Origin: Lachnospiraceae bacterium
Lineage (GTDB): Bacteria > Bacillota > Clostridia > Lachnospirales > Lachnospiraceae
Assembly: GCA_029005135.1 (NCBI GenBank)
Contig: JAQXFO010000019.1
Coordinates: forward strand, 1-64,000
Length of the DNA: 64,000 nt
Direction: 5' to 3'
Shown here piece by piece: positions 47,227 through 56,805 of the stretch. Made by a program: the position numbers and the translations under genes. The notes under the pieces are model-generated. The model searched no databases. It was not told the origin of the DNA and saw only the letters and a list, made by a program, of their open reading frames with translations. How positions within the stretch are numbered: position 1 is the first letter of the stretch; every line of letters starts with the position of its first letter.

Positions 47227-47751
47227 ATGAGACCTGATAGCAATTCCAAGAGAAGAGATAACGATAGAGACGACGGTTTCGAAGATCGCGTTGTCGCCCT
47301 CAAGCGCGTTACCAAGGTCGTTAAGGGTGGCCGCAACATGCGTTTCACAGCTCTCGTTGTTGTCGGCGACAAGAACGGTCATGTCGGTGCCGGTCTCGGC
47401 AAAGCTACCGAAATTCCGGAAGCTATCCGCAAGGGCCGTGAAGATGCCAAGAAGCACATGGTTTCTGTCGCCCGTACAGACTTCAACAGCATCACACATG
47501 ACAATATAGGCAAGTTCGGCGGCGCTTCTGTTCTCCTGAAGAGAGCTCCCGAAGGTACCGGTGTTATCGCCGGCGGTCCGGCTCGTGCCGTCATCGAACT
47601 GGCCGGTATCAAGAATATCCGTACCAAGTCTCTGGGTTCCAACAACAAGCAGAATGTTGTCTTCGCCACTCTCGCCGGCCTGAAGGCTCTGAAGACACCG
47701 GCCGAAGTCGCGCGTCTGCGCGGCAAGACCGTGGAAGAGATCCTGGCGTAA
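47227..47751 (+). CDS. rpsE: 30S ribosomal protein S5
   Basis: 174-aa S5, decoding fidelity and mRNA helicase function. The double-stranded RNA-binding part ([31 protein letters not shown]) and the C-terminal [21 protein letters not shown] are intact. SD AAGGAAGGAGA. Confidence 0.98.
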   Translation: MRPDSNSKRRDNDRDDGFEDRVVALKRVTKVVKGGRNMRFTALVVVGDKNGHVGAGLGKATEIPEAIRKGREDAKKHMVSVARTDFNSITHDNIGKFGGASVLLKRAPEGTGVIAGGPARAVIELAGIKNIRTKSLGSNNKQNVVFATLAGLKALKTPAEVARLRGKTVEEILA

Positions 47752-47764
47752 GGAGGTCACTGAC

Positions 47765-47950
47765 ATGGAAGAGAAAAAACTGAAAATCACCCTGGTAAAA
47801 TCTACAATCGGCTCCATTCCGAAGCACAGAGCTATCGTGGCCTCCATGGGCCTGAAGAAGCTGAATCGCTCTGTTATCCTTCCGGACAACGCAGCCACAC
47901 GCGGCCAGATCGCTCACATCAGCCACCTGGTGAAAGTAGAAGAAGCCTAA
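47765..47950 (+). CDS. rpmD: 50S ribosomal protein L30
   Basis: 61-aa L30. KLKITLVKSTIGSIPKHRAIVASMGLKKLNRSV is the family core. SD AAGGAGGT, 13 bp after rpsE. Confidence 0.97.
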   Translation: MEEKKLKITLVKSTIGSIPKHRAIVASMGLKKLNRSVILPDNAATRGQIAHISHLVKVEEA

Positions 47951-47965
47951 TTAGGAGGGACTAAA

Positions 47966-48406
47966 ATGGATTTATCAAATTTAGCACCGCTTCCGGGCGC
48001 CAAAAAGAGAGATGACTTCCGCAGAGGCCGCGGCGAATCTTCCGGCAACGGCAAGACAGCCGGCAAGGGCCACAAGGGTCAGATCGCTCGTTCCGGTCAT
48101 ACAAGACCCGGTTTTGAAGGCGGTCAGATGCCGCTTTACAGACGTCTGCCGAAGAGAGGCTTCACAGACAGAAACAGCAAAGAGATTACAGCTATCAACG
48201 TTGATGTGCTGAATCGTTTCGAAGACGGTGCCGTTGTCGATGTGGCGGCTCTCCTTGAGAGCGGCGCCATTTCCAAAGTCAATGACGGCGTCAAAATCCT
48301 TGGCAACGGCGAGCTGACCAAGAAGCTCACTGTTAAGGTCAACGCAGTCAGCGCTTCTGCAAAGGAAAAGATCGAAGCTGCAGGCGGTACAGTCGAGGTA
48401 ATCTAA
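47966..48406 (+). CDS. rplO: 50S ribosomal protein L15
   Basis: 146-aa L15. [39 protein letters not shown] and [17 protein letters not shown] are standard. It overlaps secY by one base (TAATG), coupling synthesis to the translocon. Confidence 0.97.
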   Translation: MDLSNLAPLPGAKKRDDFRRGRGESSGNGKTAGKGHKGQIARSGHTRPGFEGGQMPLYRRLPKRGFTDRNSKEITAINVDVLNRFEDGAVVDVAALLESGAISKVNDGVKILGNGELTKKLTVKVNAVSASAKEKIEAAGGTVEVI

Positions 48407-49722
48407 TGTTCAAAAAAATTGCGGATGCATTTAAGGTTAAGGATATCCGGCGCAGGATGTTGTTCATCCTTATGTGCCTGGTGATCATCCGTGTCGGTTC
48501 ACAGATTCCGGTTCCGGGTGTGGACAGCAGCTACTTCAGTGAATGGTTCGCAGCACAGTCAGGCAGCGCGTTCAACTTCTTTGACGCGTTTACGGGAGGC
48601 TCGTTCTCGAGCTTCTCGATCCTGGCGCTTTCCATCACGCCCTATATCACATCGTCCATCATCATGCAGCTCCTGACTATCGCCATTCCGGCTCTGGAGG
48701 AGATGCACAGAGACGGTGAGGATGGCAGAAAGAAGATCACTGCTATCACACGTTATCTGACAGTCGGCCTTTCTCTGATGGAATCCATCGCCATGACGAT
48801 CGGATTCGGCAATCAGGGGCTGATTCCGGACATGAATTTTGCGAAGGCCGTCGTTGTGGTCTGCTGCCTGACAGCCGGCTCCGCATTCCTGATGTGGATC
48901 GGTGAACAGATGACTGAGAAGGGTATCGGAAACGGTATTTCCATGGTACTTCTGATCAACATCCTGTCCCGTCTTCCCGGTGACCTGACAAGCCTCTATG
49001 AGCAGTTCATCAAAACACAGACATTGGCCAGAGGCATCCTGGCCGGTATCATCATCGCCGCGATCATTCTCGGCGTCGTGGTTCTGGTCATCCTTCTCAA
49101 TGACGCGGTCCGGAACATTCCGGTTCAGTACTCCAAGAAGATGGTTGGCCGGCGTATGGTCGGCGGCAATGCGACACACATTCCGCTTAAGGTCAACACT
49201 GCCGGTGTCATTCCGATCATCTTTGCGTCATCGCTGATGTCGATCCCCGGTATCATCGCTACCTTCGCCGGCAAGGCGAATGCGGAAGGCGTACTCGGTA
49301 CCATCCTCGGGATCCTGAATGACAATAACTGGTTTTCATTGACACGCCCGATCTACAACATCGGATTGATTCTCTACATTGTTCTGGTGATCTTCTTCGC
49401 GTATTTCTACACATCGATCACCTTCAATCCGCTGGAAGTATCGGACAATCTCAAAAAGCAGGGCGGTTTCATCCCGGGTATTCGTCCCGGAAAGCCCACC
49501 TCCGAATATCTTGAGAGAATTCTCAAGTATGTCATCTTCATCGGAGCCTGCGGACTGACGATCATCGCGATCATCCCGTTCTTCTTCAACGGTGTGTTCC
49601 ACGCCAGCGTCTCCTTCGCAGGAACATCTCTGATCATTATCGTTTCTGTTATCCTTGAAGCTGTCAAGCAGACAGAATCCATGATGGTTGTGAGAAACTA
49701 CAAAGGCTTTTTGAACGATTAA
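48406..49722 (+). CDS. secY: Preprotein translocase subunit SecY
   Basis: 438-aa translocon channel with ten transmembrane helices. RIGSQIPVPG-like VRVGSQIPVPGVD at helix 1, plug region DAFTGGSFSSFSILALSITPYITSSIIMQLL, and the C-terminal cytoplasmic loop with PGIRPGKPTSEYLERI. Partner of SecA (20147). Confidence 0.98.
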   Translation: MFKKIADAFKVKDIRRRMLFILMCLVIIRVGSQIPVPGVDSSYFSEWFAAQSGSAFNFFDAFTGGSFSSFSILALSITPYITSSIIMQLLTIAIPALEEMHRDGEDGRKKITAITRYLTVGLSLMESIAMTIGFGNQGLIPDMNFAKAVVVVCCLTAGSAFLMWIGEQMTEKGIGNGISMVLLINILSRLPGDLTSLYEQFIKTQTLARGILAGIIIAAIILGVVVLVILLNDAVRNIPVQYSKKMVGRRMVGGNATHIPLKVNTAGVIPIIFASSLMSIPGIIATFAGKANAEGVLGTILGILNDNNWFSLTRPIYNIGLILYIVLVIFFAYFYTSITFNPLEVSDNLKKQGGFIPGIRPGKPTSEYLERILKYVIFIGACGLTIIAIIPFFFNGVFHASVSFAGTSLIIIVSVILEAVKQTESMMVVRNYKGFLND

Positions 49723-49733
49723 AAGATTCAGTA

Positions 49734-49765
49734 CAGGGACTATCCGTGTTAACGGGCAGTCCCTG
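49734..49765 (+). other. Intercistronic hairpin secY-adk
   Basis: CAGGGACT (49734-49741) and AGTCCCTG (49758-49765), with CCGT/ACGG paired inside. It is a strong stem without a T tract, likely an mRNA stability or processing element separating ribosomal/translocon genes from adk-map. Confidence 0.65.
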
Positions 49766-49794
49766 CCTGTGCGTCAAAGAAAGGACAAACCATT

Positions 49795-50436
49795 ATGAGA
49801 CTGATTATGCTTGGCGCACCCGGCGCCGGTAAGGGTACACAGGCCGCCAGACTGGCGGAGGCCTACGGTATTCCCCATATTTCCACAGGCGACATCTTCC
49901 GCGCTAACATCAAGGGCGGGACGGAGCTGGGCCGCAAGGCCAAGAGCTACATGGATGCCGGTCAGCTGGTGCCTGATGAGCTGGTGTGCGATCTTGTCGC
50001 TGACAGAATATCTCAGAGCGACTGTGAAAAAGGCTTCATCCTTGACGGTTTCCCGCGCACGATCCCCCAGGCCGAAGCGCTGTCAGCAGCCCTTGACAAG
50101 ATGGGCCTTACCCTGAGCGCTGCCGTTAATGTGGATGTGCCGGATGACAATATCATCAGACGTATGGGCGGACGCCGTGCCTGTCTGAAATGCGGCGCCA
50201 CCTATCACATCGAGCATCTGAAACCGGCGGTGGAAGGCATCTGCGACAAATGCGGATCTGAGCTGGTCCTTCGCGATGATGATAAGCCCGAAACCGTCAA
50301 AACGCGTCTGAATGTCTACCATGAGCAGACGCAGCCCCTTATTGATTATTATGAAAAAGCCGGACTTCTTCGTACGGTCGACGGCACTGTCAGTGCCGAC
50401 GCCGTCTTCGAGGCGATCCGCAGCATCCTGGCGTAA
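49795..50436 (+). CDS. adk: Adenylate kinase
   Basis: 213-aa kinase converting AMP+ATP to 2 ADP. P-loop GAPGAGKGTQ (7-16), HISTGDIFR AMP site, DGFPRT, and a zinc-type LID with two CxxC pairs (CLKCG...CDKCG) as in Gram-positive enzymes. SD AAAGGA. Confidence 0.98.
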   Translation: MRLIMLGAPGAGKGTQAARLAEAYGIPHISTGDIFRANIKGGTELGRKAKSYMDAGQLVPDELVCDLVADRISQSDCEKGFILDGFPRTIPQAEALSAALDKMGLTLSAAVNVDVPDDNIIRRMGGRRACLKCGATYHIEHLKPAVEGICDKCGSELVLRDDDKPETVKTRLNVYHEQTQPLIDYYEKAGLLRTVDGTVSADAVFEAIRSILA

Positions 50437-50438
50437 CT

Positions 50439-51206
50439 ATGGCTGTTACTATAAAGACTGAGCATGAGATCGCTCTCATGCGGCACGCAGGCCATCTTCT
50501 GGCTGAAGTCCACAACGCCCTGCGTGATTTTATCAAACCCGGTATCTCAACTCTGGATATCGATCGTTACGGTGAAAGACTGATCCGCGAACGGGGCGGT
50601 GTACCGAATTTTCTTCATTATAATGGGTATCCTGCTTCGATCTGTGTCTCGGTCAATGATGAAGTCGTTCACGGCATTCCCTCAAAGCGGCGCATCCTGA
50701 AGGAGGGCGATATTGTTTCTCTGGATGCGGGTCTGATCTGGAAGGGCTATCACAGTGACGCCGCCCGCACCTGGGGCGTCGGCCGTGTATCGGCAGAGGC
50801 ACAGAAACTGATGGATGTCACGAAGGAGAGCTTTTTCCGCGGCATCGCCTGTGCTTCGGCTCATCACCATCTCCACGAGATCTCGGCCGCCATCGGCGAT
50901 TACGCCGAAAGCTTCGGTTACGGCGTTGTCGAAGATCTGGTCGGCCACGGTATCGGCACCCACCTTCACGAGGATCCTCAGGTGCCGAATTTCAGGCAGA
51001 AGGGCAGAGGTCTGCTGCTCTGCAAGGGTATGACACTGGCCGTCGAGCCGATGATAAACGCCGGCACCAAAAATGTCGAGTGGATGGATGACGACTGGAC
51101 AGTCAAAACAGCCGACGGCAGCCTGTCGGCTCATTACGAAAATACGATTCTGATCACAGAAGGCGAACCGGAGATGCTGACGCTCCTGCCTGAAGACCTG
51201 AGATGA
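50439..51206 (+). CDS. map: Type I methionine aminopeptidase
   Basis: 255-aa dinuclear-metal peptidase removing N-terminal Met. The ligands are in LDAGLIWKGYHSDAARTW (two Asp), GHGIGTHLHEDP (His), AVEPMI (Glu) and HYENTILIT (Glu). It begins 2 bp after the adk stop. Confidence 0.97.
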   Translation: MAVTIKTEHEIALMRHAGHLLAEVHNALRDFIKPGISTLDIDRYGERLIRERGGVPNFLHYNGYPASICVSVNDEVVHGIPSKRRILKEGDIVSLDAGLIWKGYHSDAARTWGVGRVSAEAQKLMDVTKESFFRGIACASAHHHLHEISAAIGDYAESFGYGVVEDLVGHGIGTHLHEDPQVPNFRQKGRGLLLCKGMTLAVEPMINAGTKNVEWMDDDWTVKTADGSLSAHYENTILITEGEPEMLTLLPEDLR

Positions 51207-51230
51207 TTAACGACAAGGAGATCACGCAAA

Positions 51231-51449
51231 ATGTCAAAAGCTGACGCCATTGAAGTTGAGGGTAAAGTTCTTGAAAAGCTGCCCAACGCCACATTTAAAG
51301 TTGAGCTTGAAAACGGTCTGGTCGTGACCGGCCACATCAGCGGCAAGCTCAGAATGAATTTCATTCGTATCCTGCCCGGTGACAAAGTGACCCTGGAAAT
51401 GTCACCGTACGATCTGACAAAAGGTCGGATCGTCTGGAGAGACAAATAA
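51231..51449 (+). CDS. infA: Translation initiation factor IF-1
   Basis: 72-aa OB-fold factor that occupies the 30S A site. [25 protein letters not shown] and [27 protein letters not shown] are canonical. SD AAGGAGA. No KOW-domain gene lies between map and infA, unlike in many Firmicutes. Confidence 0.98.
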   Translation: MSKADAIEVEGKVLEKLPNATFKVELENGLVVTGHISGKLRMNFIRILPGDKVTLEMSPYDLTKGRIVWRDK

Positions 51450-51452
51450 TGC

Positions 51453-51481
51453 TTGCATAGGCGGCATTTGTTTGTTATAAT
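51453..51481 (+). promoter_or_regulatory. Internal promoter before rpmJ
   Basis: TTGCAT (51453-51458), 17-bp spacer, perfect TATAAT (51476-51481). It would drive rpmJ-rpsM-rpsK-rpsD-rpoA-rplQ separately from the upstream superoperon, start near 51488. Confidence 0.8.
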
Positions 51482-51526
51482 ACATCATTGCGCGGAATGC
51501 GCTCAGTTACGGAAAGGAGGAAAAAA

Positions 51527-51640
51527 ATGAAAGTTAGATCTTCCGTAAAACCGATGTGCGAAAAGTGCAAAGTTATCAAACGTAAGGGTTCTATCCGCAT
51601 CATCTGCGAAAACCCGAAGCACAAACAGAGACAGGGCTGA
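51527..51640 (+). CDS. rpmJ: 50S ribosomal protein L36, zinc type
   Basis: 37-aa L36: [19 protein letters not shown] then [18 protein letters not shown]. Zinc ligands are Cys11, Cys14, Cys27 and His32. SD AAAGGAGG lies 7 nt before the ATG. Confidence 0.97.
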   Translation: MKVRSSVKPMCEKCKVIKRKGSIRIICENPKHKQRQG

Positions 51641-51666
51641 TCCTGCCGAACACCTGACAAGCATAT

Positions 51667-51693
51667 AACCTGCCGGCGGCTGCGCAGGTTTTT
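51667..51693 (+). terminator. Attenuator-like hairpin after rpmJ
   Basis: AACCTGC (51667-51673) pairs with GCAGGTT (51684-51690), 10-nt loop, running into TTTT. Being inside an essential operon it must be leaky or regulated. Confidence 0.6.
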
Positions 51694-51699
51694 GATCGG

Positions 51700-51830
51700 C
51701 TGATGAGTGATTCATCGCGATGGAGGTGCTTAATACCGGCTGTTTCAGCCGGAAAGGTCCTGTTAGCACAGACAGGGCTGGACATAGCGAATATGTCCCA
51801 ATTGAGAAACCGTAGTAAGCAGTACAGTAG
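51700..51830 (+). ncRNA. Structured leader before rpsM
   Basis: After the attenuator-like stem come GATGA/TCATC, CCGGCTG-TTT-CAGCCGG (51736-51752), CCTGT/ACAGG and GGACATA/TATGTCC (about 51780-51799). The 210-bp rpmJ-rpsM gap has no gene. The consecutive stems suggest a regulatory RNA for the alpha operon, where S4 is the regulator in some bacteria; identity of the ligand here is unknown. Confidence 0.5.
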
Positions 51831-51850
51831 AAACAAATGGAGGAATTGCG

Positions 51851-52219
51851 ATGGCTCGTTTAGCCGGCGTAGATTTACCGAGAGACAAAAGAGTTGAGAT
51901 CGGCCTGACATATATTTATGGTATCGGCCGTACAACATCCAACAAGATTCTCGCTGAAGCAAAAGTGGATCCGAACACCCGTGTCAGAGATCTGACAGAC
52001 GAAGAAGTGGCCCGGATCAAAGATGTTATGGACGCAACCTGCACTGTAGAAGGTGACCTTCGCCGTGAAGTCGCTATGAATATCAAGCGCCTTCAGGAAA
52101 TCGGCTGCTACAGAGGTATCCGTCATAGAAAAGGCCTGCCGGTTCGTGGTCAGAATACCAAGAACAATGCTCGTACCCGTAAAGGTCCGAAGCGTACGGT
52201 TGCCAATAAGAAGAAATAA
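51851..52219 (+). CDS. rpsM: 30S ribosomal protein S13
   Basis: 122-aa S13 in the 30S head contacting P-site t[29 protein letters not shown] and [28 protein letters not shown] are canonical. SD TGGAGG. Confidence 0.98.
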   Translation: MARLAGVDLPRDKRVEIGLTYIYGIGRTTSNKILAEAKVDPNTRVRDLTDEEVARIKDVMDATCTVEGDLRREVAMNIKRLQEIGCYRGIRHRKGLPVRGQNTKNNARTRKGPKRTVANKKK

Positions 52220-52263
52220 AGGAACCTGATAACACATAAGAAGAAAGTAGGTTAGTTTTTACT

Positions 52264-52665
52264 ATGGCAGAAAAAAAAGGTGCAAAGAAAGTCGCGGCGA
52301 AGCGCCGCGTCAGAAAAAACGTTGAACATGGACAGGCTCACATTCAGTCATCTTTCAATAACACAATCGTGACATTGACAGATGCTCAGGGCAATGCTCT
52401 TTCATGGGCTTCTGCCGGTGGTCTTGGTTTCCGCGGTTCAAGGAAATCTACTCCTTATGCAGCACAGATGGCAGCTGAAACCGCCGTTAAAGGCGCTCTG
52501 CCCCACGGTCTGAAGACAGTGAATGTCTTCGTCAAAGGCCCGGGCTCAGGCCGTGAAGCCGCTATTCGTGCCCTTGCCGCTGCCGGTCTCCAGGTGCTCA
52601 GCATCGAAGACTGCACGCCGGTTCCGCATAACGGATGCCGCCCGCCGAAACGCAGAAGAGTGTAA
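52264..52665 (+). CDS. rpsK: 30S ribosomal protein S11
   Basis: 133-aa S11 on the platform. [29 protein letters not shown] and [18 protein letters not shown] are standard. A long poor-SD spacer (AAGAAAGTAGG) precedes it. Confidence 0.98.
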   Translation: MAEKKGAKKVAAKRRVRKNVEHGQAHIQSSFNNTIVTLTDAQGNALSWASAGGLGFRGSRKSTPYAAQMAAETAVKGALPHGLKTVNVFVKGPGSGREAAIRALAAAGLQVLSIEDCTPVPHNGCRPPKRRRV

Positions 52666-52689
52666 CCTAACAGAGGAGGAAAATAATAG

Positions 52690-53310
52690 ATGGCAGTCAA
52701 TAGAACACCTGTCCTGAAAAGATGCCGTTCCCTTGGTCTGGAACCGGCCGTCTTGGGCCTGGACAAAAAGTCCAACAGACAGTTAAAGAGATCATCACGC
52801 AAAGTCTCTGAGTATGGTCAGCAGCTGCGTGAGAAACAGAAAGCCAAATTCATCTACGGCGTTCTGGAAAAACCGTTCCGTAATTATTATAAGAAAGCCG
52901 ACCAGATGAAAGGCATGACCGGTGAAAACCTGATGGCCATGCTGGAAATGAGACTGGACAACGTGATCTTCCGTCTCGGCCTTGCCCGTACACGCCGCGA
53001 AGCCAGACAGATCGTCGATCATCGTCATGTTCTGGTTAATGGCAAGCTCGTCAACATCCCGTCTTATCAGGTCAAGGTTGGCGACAAGGTCGAGATCAAA
53101 GAAAGCAAGCGCTCCTCTGCCCGTTACAAAGGCAACGGCGAGGATAAGGGTCATGAGGGCATCCTGGCTGCCACAGCCGGCCGTCTTGTCCCGGAATGGC
53201 TTGAAGCCGATACAGCTAATATGAGCGGTGTTGTCAAGGAAGTGCCGAAGCGCGAAGCTATCGACGTTCCGGTCAACGAAATGCTTATCGTCGAGTTGTA
53301 TTCCAAGTAA
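52690..53310 (+). CDS. rpsD: 30S ribosomal protein S4 (zinc-free type)
   Basis: 206-aa S4, primary 16S binder with S4 RNA-binding domain (MRLDNVIFRLGLARTRREARQIVDHRHVLVNG). The N-terminal Zn cysteines of some homologues are absent apart from Cys12. In B. subtilis and E. coli S4 is an autoregulator, making it a candidate ligand of the rpsM leader. SD AGAGGAGG. Confidence 0.97.
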   Translation: MAVNRTPVLKRCRSLGLEPAVLGLDKKSNRQLKRSSRKVSEYGQQLREKQKAKFIYGVLEKPFRNYYKKADQMKGMTGENLMAMLEMRLDNVIFRLGLARTRREARQIVDHRHVLVNGKLVNIPSYQVKVGDKVEIKESKRSSARYKGNGEDKGHEGILAATAGRLVPEWLEADTANMSGVVKEVPKREAIDVPVNEMLIVELYSK

Positions 53311-53334
53311 TAGCTGTAAAGGAGGGACATGACA

Positions 53335-54291
53335 GTGTTTGAATTCAATAAGCCGAAGATCACGATGGAAGAATCCGGTGAAAAGAATCACGGCCGTTTC
53401 ATTGTGGAACCCCTTGAAAGAGGCTATGGTACGACACTTGGTAATGCCCTGAGAAGGATTATGCTTTCTTCTCTGCCCGGTGCAGCAGTCAGTCAGGTCA
53501 AGATCGACGGTGTTCTCCACGAGTTCACCACCATCCCGGGGGTCAAGGAGGATGTCTCCGAGATCATCATGAACCTGAAAAATCTGGCAATTCGCAATGA
53601 TGCCGCATCCGATGAGCCGAAAACAGCTTACATTGAATTCGAAGGCGAAGGTGTTATCCACGCTTCTGATATTCAGACGGACGCTGATATCGAAATCATG
53701 AATCCCGAACAGGTGATCTGCACCGTGTCCGGCGGTCATGACGCCAAAGTTTACATGGAACTGACCATCACGAAGGGCCGCGGTTATGTCAGCGCCGAAA
53801 AGGGCAAATCCGACGATATGCCGATCGGTGTTATTGCCGTCGATTCGATCTACACACCGGTCGAACGCGTCAATATGTCCGTTGCCAATACGCGTGTCGG
53901 CCAGCAGACTGACTTTGACAGACTGACACTTGATGTCTGGACAAAGGGAACGTTATCTCCGCGTGAGGCTGTCAGCCTTGCTGCGAAGGTGCTCAATGAG
54001 CATCTGAAGATCTTTGTCAACTTAACCGAAAGCGCTCAGGCCGCCGAGGTTATGATTGAAAAAGAGGATGACGAGAAGGAAAAAGTGCTCGAGATGAATA
54101 TCGACGAGCTGGAGCTTTCCGTCCGTTCATACAACTGCCTTAAGAGAGCCGGTATCAACACGGTCGAAGAGCTGTGCTCCAAGACCTCTGAGGATATGAT
54201 GAAGGTCCGTAATCTGGGCCGCAAGTCTCTTGAGGAAGTCCTCGCCAAGCTGAAAGACCTGGGTCTTCAGCTGAAACCCAGTGATGAATAA
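53335..54291 (+). CDS. rpoA: RNA polymerase alpha subunit
   Basis: 318-aa alpha subunit. The N-terminal dimerisation/assembly domain ([27 protein letters not shown]) and C-terminal domain ([21 protein letters not shown]) are intact. GTG 53335 (VFEFNKPKI) is preferred to ATG 53329: it is 8 nt after AGGAGGG whereas the ATG is only 2 nt away, and it aligns with Met1 of B. subtilis RpoA (MIEIEKPKI). Confidence 0.95.
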   Translation: MFEFNKPKITMEESGEKNHGRFIVEPLERGYGTTLGNALRRIMLSSLPGAAVSQVKIDGVLHEFTTIPGVKEDVSEIIMNLKNLAIRNDAASDEPKTAYIEFEGEGVIHASDIQTDADIEIMNPEQVICTVSGGHDAKVYMELTITKGRGYVSAEKGKSDDMPIGVIAVDSIYTPVERVNMSVANTRVGQQTDFDRLTLDVWTKGTLSPREAVSLAAKVLNEHLKIFVNLTESAQAAEVMIEKEDDEKEKVLEMNIDELELSVRSYNCLKRAGINTVEELCSKTSEDMMKVRNLGRKSLEEVLAKLKDLGLQLKPSDE

Positions 54292-54366
54292 TTAAGCGGA
54301 CAGTCCGCCCGCCGGCAGTAAGACCGTAAGAGCATGCCGGACGGGTGCCGCAAACAGGAGGAAATT

Positions 54367-54903
54367 ATGGCTGGTTACAGAAAATTAAGCAGAACATCCG
54401 CTCAGAGAAAGGCTCTTCTGAGAAGCCAGGTCACAGCCCTGCTGTATCATGGCAAGATCGTGACAACAGAAGCCAAGGCTAAAGAAGTTCGCAAGATCGC
54501 CGAAGGCCTGATCGCTCTGGCCGTTAAGGAAGCTGACAATTATGAAACCGTGACTGTCAAAGCCAAAGTTGCCCGCAAGGACAAGGACGGCAAGAGAGTC
54601 AAGGAAGTCGTCGACGGCAAGAAAGTGACTGTTTATGACGAAGTCGAGAAGGAAATCAAGAAGGACAAGCCGTCCCGTCTCCATGCTCGCCGTCAGATGG
54701 CTGCTGTGTTCTATCCGGTTAAGGAAGTCCCGACAGAAGCCAAAGGCCGCAAAGCCCACACCAAGATGGTCGATATGCCGGCCAAGATGTTCGACGAATA
54801 CGCTCCGAAATATGCCAACCGCAACGGTGGTTATACCCGTATCGTCAAGATCGCCCAGCGTCCGGGTGACGGTGCCGTCAAGGTCCTGCTCGAGCTGGTC
54901 TGA
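54367..54903 (+). CDS. rplQ: 50S ribosomal protein L17 with large insertion
   Basis: 178-aa L17 (usual length about 112-130). MAGYRKLSRTSAQRKALLRSQVTALLYHGKI and the C-terminal NRNGGYTRIVKIAQRPGDGAVKVLLELV are canonical. The middle carries a long charged insertion (about 65-125; KVARKDKDGKRVKEVVDGKK and following), a variant known from Clostridia such as Lachnospiraceae. ATG 54367 follows CAGGAGGAAATT; the upstream ATG at 54334 adds non-family residues. Last gene of the superoperon. Confidence 0.94.
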   Translation: MAGYRKLSRTSAQRKALLRSQVTALLYHGKIVTTEAKAKEVRKIAEGLIALAVKEADNYETVTVKAKVARKDKDGKRVKEVVDGKKVTVYDEVEKEIKKDKPSRLHARRQMAAVFYPVKEVPTEAKGRKAHTKMVDMPAKMFDEYAPKYANRNGGYTRIVKIAQRPGDGAVKVLLELV

Positions 54904-54956
54904 TCCGCTGCAAACCGATTCCATTACAAGCAACACAAATCTAACGCACAGAAAAA

Positions 54957-54986
54957 GGATCGCTGAGATATCAGCGGTCCTTTTTT
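54957..54986 (+). terminator. Terminator of the ribosomal superoperon
   Basis: GGATCGCTGA (54957-54966) pairs with TCAGCGGTCC (54971-54980), one G-U, GATA loop, then TTTTTT (54981-54986). Confidence 0.92.
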
Positions 54987-55004
54987 GTACGTTGGATCAT
55001 AACA

Positions 55005-55034
55005 ACGGCCCGGCATGATGGAGGGCCGGGCCGT
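55005..55034 (-). terminator. Likely pyrG terminator
   Basis: ACGGCCCGGC (55005-55014) and GCCGGGCCGT (55025-55034) form a perfect 10-bp stem with a 10-nt loop. On the minus strand it is followed by TTGTTATG, an interrupted U-rich tail. It lies 84 bp past the pyrG stop. Confidence 0.55.
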
Positions 55035-55117
55035 GTCTAAGATGGAAAATGTATGTTGGAGCCTGAGAGATTATTGCGGAATTCCGACAGATAATGCTCA
55101 GAGACGATCAACCGAAG

Positions 55118-56728
55118 TCAGCGGGCCTTCTTATGTGCCAGGGCGGCATCGATGAAGCCCTTGAACAGCGGATGCGGCCGATTCGGGCGGCTCTTGAATT
55201 CCGGATGGGCCTGGGTAGCCACGAAAAACGGATGGTCCGGGAGTTCGATCATTTCCACGATGCGGCCATCCGGTGAGAGGCCGGACAGGCACAGGCCGTG
55301 GGAAGCGAGGGCATCGCGGAAATCGTTGTTCACCTCATAACGGTGGCGATGACGTTCGCTGATCTCTTCGGCGCCGTAGAGGCGGCGGGCCGTGGTGCCC
55401 TTCTGAAGGATGCAGGGATAAGCCCCCAGACGAAGGGTGCCGCCCATGTCGGTGATGCCGCGCTGGTCGGGCATCAGGTCTATGACAGGATGCTTTGTTT
55501 TGGCGGAAAGCTCGGCGGAATGGGCGTCCTCCCATCCAACTACGTCGCGGGCGTATTCCACGACCGCCATCTGCATGCCGAGGCAAAGGCCGAGGAAGGG
55601 CAGTTTTGTTTCCCGGGCATAGCGGATGGCATGGATCATGCCGGCGATGCCGCGGGAGCCGAAACCGCCGGGGACGATGACACCGTCCGCATCTTTAAGA
55701 ATGTCCTCGGCATTTTTCTCCGTGACTCTTTCAGAATTGACCCATTTGATGCGGACGACCGTATGGGAGTTGATGCCGCCGTGCTTCAGGGCTTCAACCA
55801 CGGAGATATAGGCATCGTGCAGGGCCGTGTATTTGCCCACCAGAGCGACGGTAACCGTGGACGTCGGATTCTTCAGCGCGTCGATCATCGCGGTCCAGTC
55901 GGCCAGATCCGGCGTTCTGTTCTCGATAGAGAGGGCCCGGCAGGCCACGTCGGCCAAATGCTCCTTTTCCAGGATCAGCGGCAGTTCATAGAGGTATTCC
56001 ACATCGAGGTTTTCGATGACATTCTCCGGCGGGACGTTGCAGAACCGGGCGATCTTGGCACGGATATCCTCACCGACGGGATAGTCCGAGCGGCAGACAA
56101 TGATATCCGGCTGAAGACCGGTGCGCATCAGTTCCCGGGCGGCCATCTGGGTCGGTTTGGATTTCAGCTCCTGGGAGGCCTTCAGATAAGGGATCAGAGA
56201 GACCAGGATGATGGCAACATTTTCGGGACCGACATCCTGACGGAACTGACGGATAGCTTCCAGGAAGGGTTGGCTTTCGATATCGCCGATGGTACCGCCC
56301 ACTTCGATGATGGAGATATGGGTCTTGCTGTCATCCTCATTGGTATAAAAGCGGGATTTGATTTCATTGGTGATATGGGGTATGACCTGGACGGTACCGC
56401 CGCCGAAATCACCGCGGCGCTCCTTCTGGATAACGGACCAGTAGACCTTGCCGGTGGTGACGTTGGCGTCTTTTTTCAGGTTTTCATCGATAAAACGTTC
56501 ATAGTGCCCCAGATCGAGGTCGGTCTCGATGCCGTCCTCGGTGACGAAGACTTCGCCGTGCTGGATCGGGTTCATGGTTCCCGGGTCCACATTGATGTAG
56601 GGGTCGAACTTCTGCATGGTAATGGAATAACCGCGGGCCTTGAGGAGACGTCCCAGCGAAGCGGCGGTGATACCTTTGCCGAGTCCGGAGACGACGCCGC
56701 CCAAAACAAAAACATATTTTGTACTCAT
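55118..56728 (-). CDS. pyrG: CTP synthase
   Basis: 536-aa enzyme converting UTP to CTP with glutamine. The amidoligase domain ([28 protein letters not shown]-loop SGLGKG) is followed by a class I glutaminase domain (GGFGSRG, nucleophile Cys in GLCLGMQ, C-terminal HPEF). I chose ATG 56728 with GGAGG upstream; the longer frame to 56791 translates through the leader hairpin and lacks an SD. Expression is probably controlled by the attenuator at 56742-56778. Confidence 0.97.
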   Translation of the reverse strand: MSTKYVFVLGGVVSGLGKGITAASLGRLLKARGYSITMQKFDPYINVDPGTMNPIQHGEVFVTEDGIETDLDLGHYERFIDENLKKDANVTTGKVYWSVIQKERRGDFGGGTVQVIPHITNEIKSRFYTNEDDSKTHISIIEVGGTIGDIESQPFLEAIRQFRQDVGPENVAIILVSLIPYLKASQELKSKPTQMAARELMRTGLQPDIIVCRSDYPVGEDIRAKIARFCNVPPENVIENLDVEYLYELPLILEKEHLADVACRALSIENRTPDLADWTAMIDALKNPTSTVTVALVGKYTALHDAYISVVEALKHGGINSHTVVRIKWVNSERVTEKNAEDILKDADGVIVPGGFGSRGIAGMIHAIRYARETKLPFLGLCLGMQMAVVEYARDVVGWEDAHSAELSAKTKHPVIDLMPDQRGITDMGGTLRLGAYPCILQKGTTARRLYGAEEISERHRHRYEVNNDFRDALASHGLCLSGLSPDGRIVEMIELPDHPFFVATQAHPEFKSRPNRPHPLFKGFIDAALAHKKAR

Positions 56729-56741
56729 AGGCTTCCTCCAT

Positions 56742-56778
56742 AAAAAAAGGGACAGGTGCCCAATTTGGGCACCTGTCC
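56742..56778 (-). terminator. Leader attenuator of pyrG
   Basis: On the minus strand GGACAGGTGCCC (56778-56767) pairs with GGGCACCTGTCC (56761-56750), a perfect 12-bp stem, followed by TTTTTTT (56748-56742). It sits between the promoter and the pyrG SD. The upstream ACCTG (near 56786) can pair with the CAGGT of the left arm, a possible weak antiterminator. Confidence 0.9.
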
Positions 56779-56805
56779 TTTCAGGTCTCAAAAAACATAT
56801 TCAAG

